This document shows, in pieces, positions 11,401 through 20,270 of a DNA stretch of 26,503 nucleotides; within the stretch, counting starts at the first letter, position 1; each line of letters opens with the position of its first letter. Under the pieces are notes generated by a model. That model ran no database searches and had not been told where the DNA came from. It worked only from the letters and a program-made list of their open reading frames with translations. The translations under genes were made by a program, and so were the position numbers. The stretch is from the NCBI GenBank assembly GCA_943704525.1, contig CALSCQ010001939.1:1-26503 (forward strand). The letters run 5' to 3'. Origin of the DNA: Pigoraptor vietnamica (taxonomy: Eukaryota; Opisthokonta; Filasterea).

Positions 11401-14400
11401 CGGGTTCGCTAGGTATACGCCCGGCCCGAGCACCGCGTTCGTCCGGTTGATCTGCACGCCGTCGGAATGGACGGTTGCCAGCGCGTCCGCGTACACGGCG
11501 CCGCCGGTGCTGCCGTAGCAGAGGTCGAGCGAGACGCCTTCCACTGAAAGGTGCGCACTGGCGCCGACGAGCACGCACCCGCCGTTCCCAGCGGTCGTGC
11601 TGTTGTACACAAACACGTTGCGCAGCGTGCCCCGCGAGTCGCTTCCAACGTAGAGCGCACCGCCCTCCCGCGCGAACACATTGCGCAGGGCAGCGCCGTC
11701 GACAGCCACCGACGACCCTGCAATTGCCGCAATCGCGCCACCGCCGCTCAGCGGAGCCGCGACTGTGTCGACCACGAGTCCCCTCGCCTCGAGCGCCGCC
11801 CCGGATGCCGCGAGAAAGGCGCCGCCCCGGATGCCGCGAGAAAGGCGCCGCCCCTGCCGTCCTCGCCGTCCCCGCGCACAAACACGCCGACGACCGACAC
11901 GTCTTCCGCGCGCGCAGTGCAGGGGCCGTCCAAGAGCGCGAACCCGGCCGACGAAACGGCGCTCAGGCCCGTGAACGTGCTCGCAGAGATCAGGACAGAG
12001 CCCCCCGTGCAGGCCACTGCGCCGCCACTCGACCGCGTGTGGGCGCTGGCCACTGTGGACGACGAGAGCACGACCGTTCCGTTGCCCGACACGGACGCCA
12101 CAGCGCCGTCGGACTGGCTCACGATGCCTCGAAATTCACTCGCATTCATGTAAGCGCTCGCCTGTCCGGACACGGCGAGGGCACCTCCCGACACGTCCTC
12201 CACGACCGATGACGACATCGATAGGGTCGACGACTCGTCCATGGCCGCAAGGCCTCCGCTCAGTGCAACCACGCGCGACACGCGAACGCGCGACGCGACG
12301 ACACGTGCGCTCCCCATCCCCGCGACAAAGCCGCCGCGACCCCTCGCGGCAAACAGGTCGCTCACGCTGCCATCGTCGACGAGCAGCCGCGATGCGTCCC
12401 TGATCGACGCAAACGCGCCGTTCTGTTGCGCACTCAGAAAACTCGCGTCCACGCCGTCCAGACGCACCCACGCCGTGTCGAAGAGAGCAAACGCGCCGCC
12501 GAACGCTGCGCCCACATTGACGGCCGAGACGTTCGCAAACCGCATGACCGATGAGTCGCTGGCTGCGGCCACTCCGCCCGCGCCCGCAGAGCCCTCGCTA
12601 AAGGCGCACCGGGCCACCGAAACAATGGCAAACTCCGACGAGAAGATCGCGCCGCCAGCGCCCGTAGCACTCGCTGATATCACCGTGCTGTCGGTGAGAT
12701 CCACATGTGCCGCCCCGTCCGCGCGAAGGAGCGCGCCCTTCGCCGCCGACAGCCCCGAAAACAGCGACTCTGAGATCGAAAGTGTGCTCAGGTCGTCAGC
12801 CCAGAAAAGCGACGCGTTGGCATCGCTCACGTTGCACCGTGCAAAGCGAAACTTGCAGTCAGCGACGAGACGCGCGAGCGCGGCAGCCCCCTGTCCAGAT
12901 AGCCCGCCGAACGCCGAGTCGCTCACAGTGGTTTCCATGGAGCCGTAAAACACGGCGCCGTCTGCAGCGGACAGACCGTATGCACGAATGCCCGACAAAT
13001 AGGAGACTGGCCGTGTGAAGAGCGACACGTCCGCGCTGCTTGCCGCCAGGTGGTGCGCGACAAGGCCCCCTGCACGCCGCGCGCGCACGTTAAGGAAGTA
13101 CGAGTCGGTTACGTTGAGCACGTGCTGCCCGCCCTCGACCACCACGGCTCCCCCGTCGTTGTCCGCGGACACGTTGGAGAAGAGCGATCCCCGCAAAATG
13201 AGCGCCGACGGGACGTCCATGGCTGTCAACTGGGCACTGCCAAAGGACCCGAAAATCGGCTGCGGGACCGAGACAAACGCAATGCCACCGCTCCCCGCAC
13301 GCACGTCGTGGACGATGGTGTCCGCGATTTCGACGGAGACGCGCGACGCGAGCGGCGTCAGGTACGCGAGCCCTCCGAACACAGCCCTCACGCCCGAGAT
13401 GCGGCAGCCGACGAACGAGACTGGCCCGGGGGACTGCGCCTTGACAAACACGAGCCCGCCGAAGCCCTCGCGCGCGCCCGTCGCCGTAATGTGCGAAAGT
13501 GTGCTGTTGAGGACAGAGAGTGTGCCCCCAGCGACGTGAGCAAGGCCGCCCCGGCCAGCAGCGACGCCGTCGATAGTTGAGTCTGAAATCGACACGGTGC
13601 CGCCGTCCAGATAGACAATTCCACCCTCCCCAATCCCACTGATTCCCACGAGCGATATGTCCGATATGAACGACGCGCGAACGACAAGCTCGGCGCCAAA
13701 CTGCAGGCGCGCAAAGCCCCCGTTGCCCTTCACGCGCGCATGCGAGAACACGACGTCCTCCGCCGTCACGCGGCCGTCGTACGCCACCGCAAACGCCGCC
13801 GCGCCAGACACGTCCAAGTCCGTTGCAGTGCACCGCCGAAAGAGCACCGTGGAAGCGTGCGACTCGACCAGCCCGCCGTCACTCGCCATGATGAGTCCCC
13901 CAAAGCCGCCCTGCGTGCCGACAGCGCGCACAGACGCAAACGATGAGTTCGTCACCGTCAGCGACGCCCCTTGGTCAGCGAAGAAGACAGCCCCGGACAG
14001 CGACGAAACGACATTCTTGACTGTGCAGCGCTCGAGCGTGACCACGGCGGTCGAGCTCGCCCACACGACGGGACCCTGCGTCGCGGGGTCACTGGTGAAG
14101 TTGGCCACGAGGGGACCAAAGACATCGCTGATGGCGGTGTCGGCAATCTTCAGAAGCCCATTCGGCCGCACTTCGAACATGCGCAGGTGCTGCGCGAACG
14201 TCATGTGCTCGACGACAAGCACGGCGAGGTCAGGCTGCGTGGGCGCGTCCACTCCGACTTTGAAGAGGCGCGGAAAGTACTGAGACAGAGGCGAATACAC
14301 CGCAGACGCGCCACCACAGCCGTAGACGGATAGCCCCGCAAGCTCCAGCGTCCCCGAGTCGAGGCGAAGGAAGTCCGCGTCGTTAATCGGGTCGGCGCAG

Positions 14401-14741
14401 TTGGTGCGCACGACCACCGCGGCACCCTCCACGCGCAAACGTTGTTGCGGCAACAGCGCGACTTTGCCGCGCCCAAAGCGAAGCTCCGCGGTGCCCACAA
14501 GCACAACAGTGGCGGTTGTCGTGCCGCTGGATGCCATGTTTGCGGCGGCATCTTGGATTAGAGCGACGAGCGACGTCACGCTCTCAACTGCCACGACAGA
14601 GTGAGAATCCGCGGCCGCGTCGTCAGCGACGGCGACACGAAAGGCAGTGACGAGGACAGCGCAGGAGAAGACGAGCGCGGAAACTGCATCGAAATAGCGC
14701 AGCGTTGGCGAACGCGACATCGTGCGAATGTTCCCCCGCAT
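8457..14741 (-). CDS. Receptor tyrosine kinase, beta-helix-like ectodomain
   Basis: A single-pass receptor tyrosine kinase. Exons (minus): 10519-14741, 10150-10427, 9886-9916, 9652-9687, 9371-9496, 8457-9104. All introns are GT-AG and keep frame. Numbering assumes one copy of a 26 bp duplication (see that entry), giving 1771 residues. A signal peptide (ALVFSCAVLVTAF) starts from ATG 14741 or 14720. Residues about 60-1200 carry regularly spaced GGA/GGL/GGF-plus-hydrophobic motifs and many N-glycosylation sites, like right-handed beta-helix or Pmp-type repeats. The membrane span is at about 1303-1323 (IVPAVVVPCVVGLVALVAVL). The kinase has LGEGEFG, the lysine in CAAKTLK, GMEYLA, HRDLAARN, VADFGMSK, one activation-loop Tyr (ERDYFRV), VPVKWMAPE and SDVWSYGVTLWEL. 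HRDLAARN and KWMAPE mark it as a true tyrosine kinase. The tail carries YAN, YDN twice and YESP. The ligand is unknown. Confidence 0.9.
9318..9345. repeat. GAAA repeat in kinase intron
   Basis: Short AAAG tetranucleotide repeat in the last intron of the receptor kinase. In the gene's sense direction it reads CTTT, a pyrimidine tract. Confidence 0.85.
9729..9752. repeat. Short TG repeat in kinase intron
   Basis: About 24 bp of TG/CG dinucleotides inside the intron between the 31 bp HRD exon and the 36 bp exon of the receptor kinase. In the gene's sense it reads CA. Confidence 0.85.
11795..11846. repeat. 26 bp tandem duplication in kinase ectodomain
   Basis: Two perfect 26 bp copies (11795-11820 and 11821-11846), with a short third echo after 11846. 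Because 26 is not a multiple of three, the frame read from the start codon leaves the long frame here and ends soon after 11750. With one copy, the frame passes without loss into the second half, which holds the membrane span and kinase. No GT-AG pair removes exactly one copy. Confidence 0.95.
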
Positions 14742-15480
14742 TCCCGCGTGCCCGGCAGAATATCTCAGTGACTGAAAGGTTCGGACGGTTCGGACGGTTC
14801 GGATTGACGCCGGCGCGCGCGACTATCGCCGCAGTCGTTGACGCGCGACTGACAGTGGCAGTTGCCTCCGGCGGTCCAGAGCGTTTGAGCCCTCCCGCCG
14901 GGTCTATTTTCAGTGGAGCTAAGCGCCGACCCACCGAATCCGTCGCGCTCGGACTGCGACTGAGTCCCGCATGGACAAAGGGGGCGTTGGTCGAATCGGC
15001 CGTATTCGGCAATGCCACCGCCTGCCTTTGATGGAAAACGGCATTGTACTCCACGAATCCGTCGGCTGAATGAGGCCACTGTCGACTGCAACGTGATCGC
15101 GTGTTTTCCGCTCATCCGTCGACTGAGCATCTCAAATTGCCGAACAGTACGCGGGCTGGCTGGTTGGCTCCTCCTCTGCCGTGGATGGCGCCGGTGAGCG
15201 GGCGCCGGCCACATCGGCTGTATAGTGTTGCCACGTAATGCATGCAGCCTGACTTTGGCGTCTGTCGGCGCAATTTTTACTTCACATTTTCTTGATTTTT
15301 CACGGGAACGCTTTCCCAGACGTTCGCCGACCCGCAAACTTCGAGCCAAGTGCTGCACGATTGCACAAACACAAATGTCAGTCACCGCCCATCACGCGTG
15401 GCGGACCGGCCGACGAAAGGAGGCACATTCATAGGCACGCACATCCACACGAGAGACACACGGACGGGCGCGCACGCACC
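14742..15480. other. Region upstream of receptor kinase
   Basis: About 740 bp, expected to hold the receptor kinase promoter. A 9 bp unit GGTTCGGAC is repeated three times at 14778-14804 (the last copy differs at its final base). Several open frames exist but none has conserved features, and I assign no gene. Confidence 0.5.
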
Positions 15481-15570
15481 ATGTTCGTCGAGCGACTGTC
15501 GTCGGTTGGGCAGGCCGGACCAAGCCGCTTTGCACGCCGCCGCAGCATGTCGCTCAGGAGGTCCAAGTGA
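15481..15570 (+). CDS. Possible 29-residue microprotein
   Basis: An ATG in good context (GCACCATG) opens a 29-codon frame ending TGA. The product is basic and serine-rich (FARRRSMSLRRSK at its end), with sites resembling AGC-kinase targets. It overlaps the tail of a damaged gene on the other strand. There is no homology evidence; it may be chance or a first exon of an unseen gene. Confidence 0.15.
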   Translation: MFVERLSSVGQAGPSRFARRRSMSLRRSK

Positions 15571-16066
15571 GCACCGGCGGTCGAAAGGGTTCGATTTCAG
15601 GACGACCCAGCCCGTTGAACCGCTTGCACGTGCCCTTCACAAGGCACTTGTACCGCTCCGAAGGCCATAGATGGGCACGGCGTACGCGAAGTCAGTGTCC
15701 TCAGACTCGTCCTCGATCACCGCCTTTCCCTATTTTATGGGCGATGCCATCTTCTCCCGCGAGTGGCCGTGCACGTCCAGTCGGCCGAGAGCGCATGGTA
15801 CAGCGCAGTCAACTCGCTCACCGGACAGACTCGATGATCGCGTTGAGGCGATTCGCATCGTTCGTCGACAGTGCCGCTGAGAGCTGTTTATCCTTGCCGA
15901 GGCACCCCGCATACAGCGCGAGAAGGTCCAACTTCTTCTCGCTCACCTCCTTCTCGAACAGCGTCGTCCAAAAGTTCGTCCTCGACTCGTTCGCCCTCTT
16001 CCCACGGGATATCTCGAACTCCGCTGCTCGAGCACGCCTGCCTCGACAGTGGAGCTTGCCTGTCAA
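15567..16066 (-). pseudogene. Damaged continuation of the coiled-coil gene
   Basis: Downstream of the coiled-coil ORF, in the same direction, protein-like segments continue in more than one frame: FWTTLFEKEVSEKKLDLLAL, LSTNDANRLNAIIESV, AVIEDESEDTDFAYAVPIYG, ERYKCLVKGTCKRFNGLG and RPEIEPFRPPV. Their composition and order suggest one longer protein whose frame is now broken, or a set of exons I could not join. A GTGAGC donor follows the segment ending IIESV, but no acceptor keeps frame. I do not recognise the family. Confidence 0.45.
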
Positions 16067-16540
16067 TTACTCAGTCATAAGACGCAGCGAGTGCGCAAGA
16101 TTCAATTCCCGCCGAAGCGCCCCAAGCAACTCGTCCTTCGCCTTAACGACCTTATCCTTCGCCTTGACGACCTCATCCTTCGCCTTGACGACCTCATCCT
16201 TCGCCTTGACGACCTCGTCGGCGCGTTTGCTCGCCTCGTCGGCGTATCTCCTCGCCTCGTCGGCGCGTCCCCTCGCCTCGGCGAGCCCAACGAAAGCTGG
16301 ACCGACGGCGTCCGAAACAGATTCCAGAAGGTCCGGGTGGCCCTTTAGGATGCGCTGTAGAGTGCGGGAAAGCTGCATCTCGACGGGCACACTGGTGAAC
16401 CGTCGGGCGAAGGCCACGGGCGAGGCTGTTACACAAACACGGGCGGCGGCGGTGCACGCCACTGTGAACGCAGCGCCGTACATTGCAAGAGGGGCCAAGC
16501 GAAGGCGTCGCAAAGGTGGTTGAGAGATGGAGCGAAGCAA
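16067..16540 (-). CDS. Coiled-coil protein, possible mitochondrial targeting
   Basis: A 157-residue frame. The first 45 residues hold several Arg and no acidic residue (LRSISQPPLRRLRLAPLAMY), as in mitochondrial presequences. Residues about 85-145 are a coiled coil made of heptads: three of the type ADEARRY/ADEASKR, then four of VVKAKDE/K. At the DNA level these are 21 bp tandem repeats. The frame ends with TAA, and a same-frame continuation follows at once, so the stop may be a mutation rather than the original end. No family recognised. The neighbour upstream is the intronless 288-residue ORF, same strand. Confidence 0.45.
   Translation of the reverse strand: MLRSISQPPLRRLRLAPLAMYGAAFTVACTAAARVCVTASPVAFARRFTSVPVEMQLSRTLQRILKGHPDLLESVSDAVGPAFVGLAEARGRADEARRYADEASKRADEVVKAKDEVVKAKDEVVKAKDKVVKAKDELLGALRRELNLAHSLRLMTE
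16137..16275. repeat. 21 bp tandem repeats encoding heptads
   Basis: Two adjoining families of 21 bp units: about four copies around TTCGCCTTGACGACCTCATC at 16137-16215, then three of the CCTCGTCGGCG type up to about 16275. Each unit encodes one coiled-coil heptad of the minus-strand protein. Confidence 0.9.
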
Positions 16541-16912
16541 AATGCCGGTTTTGCTGCTTTCGTGTGTGCGTGAGCCTGTCTGAGTGCATGTGTGTGCGTG
16601 TGTGTGCGTGGTGCGTGCGGTGTACGTGTATGGGGTATGTCAGTCGTGAGGTCCGACCAGTGCGTGGACGCCAGTCCCCCGGGGGATGCGAAGAGCTTTC
16701 AGCGGCTCCAGCTGTTACAGAGAGAGAATATCCACACTGACGGCCGGCACTGACGCTGCGACAATAGAGGCCTCACTGAGAGAGCGAGAGAGGACTTCGG
16801 TGGTTTGACGCTATATTACCCCGCGCACACGCACACACACGCACACGACGCACGTGTCATAAATAAAACGGCAATATCGCTTCCAGTCCCTCGAGCATCC
16901 CCGCGGCCCCTC
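16541..16912. other. Intergenic spacer
   Basis: About 370 bp with short TG/CA-rich stretches (about 16560-16620 and 16825-16855). I see no gene. Confidence 0.6.
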
Positions 16913-17779
16913 TTATTCGAGTTCGACGTCCGCCTGACCCGCTCTCCTCCGCTTGCGCTCGACGATCGTGATCCTTGTCGCGCCGTCCTCCGTCAAGTCG
17001 ATCGTCGTCAATGTCTCATTCCGCGCCGCCTCCGTTTCTTCCCGCTCCCTCTTCATTCGCACGGGCGCACGCGGCGTCGGCTGCGTGCCAGCGTCCGCGT
17101 CGAAGTTGCGGTTGGGGAAGTACTTGCGGTGCTCGATATTTTTCTCCGGGTCGAGAATGCCCTTCGCTTCGAGCATCTCCGCCGTCGCGTAACGCACGAT
17201 CACCGCTTTGTCGGCGGCACTCGGCAAGTCATAGGTCCACTCCGCACTATTGCACGCACTCACGCACGGCCCAGTGCCGACGGTCACCATTCGCGCCACG
17301 TCCTTCTTCGTGTTCCTCGGGAACCGCACGCCCTCAAACTGCCTTCCCTGCCGCCCCGCCATCGGCCACAAGTTGCGGCGACTCTTAGGGAATCTGACGG
17401 TGATTGAGCCCACCGTCGAAGGGTCTGCGTTGCAAGTGCGAGCGTCGTCCGAGTACTTTGGAAAGCCGAACACGAGTGGGCGTGAGGTGTGCCTGTCGTT
17501 GAGCCCTTTGATGTGCACCGCCGACCACCCATTGTCCTGGGCCATCGTCGCGCCCTGATAACCGGCACCGGTGACCGAGACGCCGTCGAGCTCGGTCACA
17601 AGCGCGCAGTAACCGCCCCCGCCCCTCACGTGCGGGTCGTCCACACGCAGGCGAGCCCCATTGGTACACTCGGCCTTGATGGCGAAGGTCTTCCCCGGCA
17701 CCGCGACATAGTGGCCGTCCACGCACGGGAGGGGCTGCAGAGACTCCCCGTCGCACAGAGTCACCGAAAACGCGGCCAT
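16913..17779 (-). CDS. Intronless 288-residue protein with SIM-like motif
   Basis: An intact single-exon frame from ATG 17779 to TAA. The N-terminal about 170 residues look like a beta-sandwich: VPGKTFAIKAEC, ALVTELDGVSVTG, SRPLVFGFPKYSDDA, VGSITVRFPKSRRN. The order GK-x-F, LDG, RPLVFGF, GSITV is loosely like DUF7918-type domains of fungi, recalled from memory and not searched. The C-terminal part is charged, with two basic clusters (VRMKREREE, ERKRRRAG) that could be nuclear signals and TTIDLTEDG, which fits a SUMO-interacting motif (hydrophobic core plus acidic flank). A nuclear role is inferred. Lack of introns contrasts with the conserved genes here, so it may be a recent gain or retrocopy. 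It is the only clearly intact ORF of its size in the accessory island. Confidence 0.6.
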   Translation of the reverse strand: MAAFSVTLCDGESLQPLPCVDGHYVAVPGKTFAIKAECTNGARLRVDDPHVRGGGGYCALVTELDGVSVTGAGYQGATMAQDNGWSAVHIKGLNDRHTSRPLVFGFPKYSDDARTCNADPSTVGSITVRFPKSRRNLWPMAGRQGRQFEGVRFPRNTKKDVARMVTVGTGPCVSACNSAEWTYDLPSAADKAVIVRYATAEMLEAKGILDPEKNIEHRKYFPNRNFDADAGTQPTPRAPVRMKREREETEAARNETLTTIDLTEDGATRITIVERKRRRAGQADVELE

Positions 17780-18239
17780 TCGTCAGCTTCTTTCTTCCTA
17801 TTGGGTTTGTTTCGATTGTTAAAATCTTTAAAGTCTTAAATGTGCGTTGGACAGTGCTGTGTGTGTTGCCAACGTGCTCACGTGAGTCACCTTAAATCTG
17901 GATTGGCACACCAAGGGCCGGCGCTTAATATACTGAACTGAAAGTGTTTTTGGGCACACTCAGTGTGTTTGGATTGATGGACTTGCCGACTGTAAGGGCA
18001 AGGGCGCTTTGCCCTTGCCGACTGCGAGTGACCAAGGGCTCTAAAACTAGCGCCCTTGGAGTGACTCAGTTCCACTGATGGGCGCACACGCGGCGTCGCC
18101 GAGAGAAGATGGTCGGTAAGCAGCCTTTATTAACTGCGCAGCTGTTAAATTCGTGACAGCCCACAGGCCGTCGCGCCGGCTGTGTTTCATGTACACAGGC
18201 GCGCGCACACCGACGGTTCAGTCGCCGCACTGCCGCGCT
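17780..18239. other. Spacer with hairpin cluster
   Basis: About 460 bp without a gene I can support. The middle holds the inverted repeats listed separately. Confidence 0.5.
17883..18068. repeat. Hairpin cluster, possible MITE-like element
   Basis: Ends carry an 8 bp inverted repeat (TGAGTCAC at 17883-17890, GTGACTCA at 18061-18068). Inside are a 9 bp stem with a 5 bp loop (GGCAAGGGC 17997-18005, GCCCTTGCC 18011-18019) and a second stem (CCAAGGGC 18032-18039, GCCCTTGG 18052-18059). CCAAGGGC also occurs at 17911-17918. No clear target duplication was found, so a small non-autonomous transposon is only one option. Confidence 0.35.
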
Positions 18240-19226
18240 CACAACAGCCGCCCGGCGTCGCCTTCCGATGACTCCGCGTAACTGTCCCTCAAGAACTTGG
18301 GGAACTGGCGCCACTTGGCCCTCCAGCTCCCTTCGTCCACCGTTGCGCGCCGTATGAGCGCAAATTGCCCCTCGCCCCGGGTCCACTTTACTGAACTCTC
18401 AGTGCGTGCCGTGGACGAGGCAATGGCCGAGGCAGTACATCGCCCCGTCGGTGGCCCATCGCAGCCGCCCTCTCCCACATCGCAATGCTCTCTTTGTCCA
18501 AGTCCAAGTCATCAGTGTACAGGCGCCGGCCACGCCGGAGGCAGTACATTGCCGCCGCACACCCGCCGTCCGCAGAGGACACGTAGAGCGAATGCCGGCG
18601 CCCTCTGATCGTCCCCGTCACCATCATGAAGAGGCAATGCCCAATTTCAAACGCACGGACGGGGTCAGTCGTGCTCGTCGGCGCAGATCTAGAGGAGGAG
18701 AGACGCGCACTCCATCGTACTATAGACGTGCTTCATGTGCACTTCGTCATCCAACGGGCCCCCCAACTCGCGGAAGTAGAGCATGCTGAGCTGAGGTAGA
18801 GGCCTGCGCGGGCCTTCTCCACTTCTGTCGATGTTGCGTCCGGCCTCGAGCATGTCTTCAAACAGAGTCCGCGCGCGCTTGAACTCAAACGGAGGAACGT
18901 GAAACGTGCGCAGGGCGAGCTCAATGGGACGGGCAATACCAAGCGCAATCTTCCCCCTGGGAATTCGGGAATTCACTTCCCCGCGCGCGAAAGGCGGCGT
19001 CCTCGAGGTACTGGCGAGTGCACCGAACCGATAGGTGGTACACGCGCTCGCAGCGAAGGAGGCAAAAGAGACGACGGCACGTCTTGGCCAGTGCGCACTT
19101 TTCGCCATTCGTCAGGCATGGGAGCACGTGGACGACAATCAGATCAGTAGTTTCGGTGGGGAGCCGAGTGTCGAGATTAGGGCAGTTTCCAGCGACCGCC
19201 AGAGCCGTCGACACCGGCAGCTGCAC
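18240..19226 (-). pseudogene. F-box / Sel1-like repeat gene, degraded
   Basis: The upstream part reads as an F-box: LPTETTDLIVVHVLPCLTNG, then EKCALAKTCRRLFCLLRCER. Downstream, in changing frames, come segments such as FKRARTLFEDMLEAG, FEIGHCLFMM, AAAMYCLRRG, ESIAMWERAAAMGHRR and FALIRRATVDEGSWRAKWRQ. The pattern WERAAAMGH followed by MYCL resembles Sel1-like repeats, which in some eukaryotic proteins follow an F-box. An intact protein would be a substrate receptor of an SCF ubiquitin ligase. The frame is broken in more than one place with no obvious introns, so I call it a pseudogene, though missed introns or sequence errors are possible. Confidence 0.5.
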
Positions 19227-19477
19227 TCACGACGGGTGAAAGGGCCGGCGGGTCGGTGGACTCGAGTCAGTAGATGCCGCGCTGCGAATGCTTGTGTCCA
19301 TAGACGCTGCGGTTCGTCGCTCCGAGCAGCCCGTGCGAGGCACATTGCGCCGGCAACATGGGAATGGTTCGGATGATCGATCGGCGCCGGCGGCTGCCAG
19401 GTCTGTGGGCTTCACTCTCGTCTGCGTGCCTGTCGCGGCGTTGGAATGTGTTTCATTCAGTCAGTGTGCGCGGCCAA

Positions 19478-19977
19478 ATGGACCCTTCCGAGTGGGACGC
19501 AGAGTGCGACGAAGCTCTTGTCGCTGCTATGCTGTGAGGGTCGCTTGGAGTTTGTGTGGTGGTTTGAGGCGAACGAGCCGCGCTGCTTTGAGCGATGTAT
19601 GCGGCGGCTGCGGGACCTTGCGAACGAAGTGGACGAGCCCATCTTGCACGACATGGTCCACTTTCCGCGCTGCTGCAAAGGAATGCGATTGAGGTGCCAT
19701 GGGACGTCGTACGTGCTCGCCGGAGGACCGCCTCCGCATTCAGCTCGTCGAGCGTCCGCTTGCCTTGTCCGTCACGTCGCCGGGCGTGCGTGGCGCGCTC
19801 CAGGCGGCAATTGACTTCCGCATACCCATCCAGCGAAGTGTCTTCGAGGAACGTGTGTCGGAATTGCAGGAGCACAACCCGGCGTTGGCGCGGTGGGTCT
19901 TGGAGCGCCGTGCGTCGGGCGCGTTTTGTTTCGTGCCGGAACTGTCGTCTGCCTCCGAGGACAGAAGATGGAAGTGA
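19478..19977 (+). pseudogene. Broken ORF of unknown family
   Basis: An ATG in fair context starts MDPSEWDAECDEALVAAML. Protein-like segments then continue in other frames: CEGRLEFVWWFEANEPRCFE, RLRDLANEVDEPILHDMVHF, and ERPLALSVTSPGVRGALQAA leading to FEERVSELQEHNPALARWVL and a TGA at 19975. The segments have ordinary protein composition and follow each other closely, suggesting one protein of about 165 residues whose frame is now broken. I do not recognise it. Introns of the length seen elsewhere do not fit in these gaps. Confidence 0.4.
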
Positions 19978-20270
19978 GAGCGCGGCGACGACACATTTTA
20001 GATGAAGCACGCGTTGATTGGTCCACAAGCTGGCCCTTCGTTAATGGGTCGGCCGTTCGTGCACGTGCCGAGACGGCTGCCGAGGACTGCGTAAAGGTGC
20101 ATCGATTGCAGCGCATGGTTGCGTCATTTGTCAGAACCAGCCGTATCGACAAACGTCACGTCAGCCACATGCGTGCGTGTGCCTGTGTGTGTGTTCTTCG
20201 TGTGTCCGTGCCCGCGTGACTGCGTATGCCTGTGCCTAGAGTGTACGTGTGCGCGTGTGCGCGTATGTGC
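19978..20270. other. Spacer before TMEM107 3' end
   Basis: About 290 bp with TG-rich stretches and no gene that I can support; it probably includes the TMEM107 3' UTR. Confidence 0.5.

Noticed and set aside
10612-14604. Several long plus-strand frames opposite the receptor kinase
   Set aside because: They are mirror frames of a GC-rich coding exon. The minus strand gives a signal peptide, regular repeats, a membrane span and kinase motifs.
15583-15602. GGTTCGATTTC as a tRNA B box
   Set aside because: No A box or cloverleaf can be drawn around it, and it lies in former coding sequence.
16053-16072. TAA inside the coiled-coil gene as evidence of a reassigned stop codon
   Set aside because: The well-supported genes use TGA and TAG as stops and have no internal TAA, TAG or TGA. 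A mutated or genuine end is simpler.
15567-16523. 318-codon plus-strand frame
   Set aside because: Ser/Arg-rich shadow of the minus-strand coiled coil; the heptad pattern is only meaningful on the minus strand.
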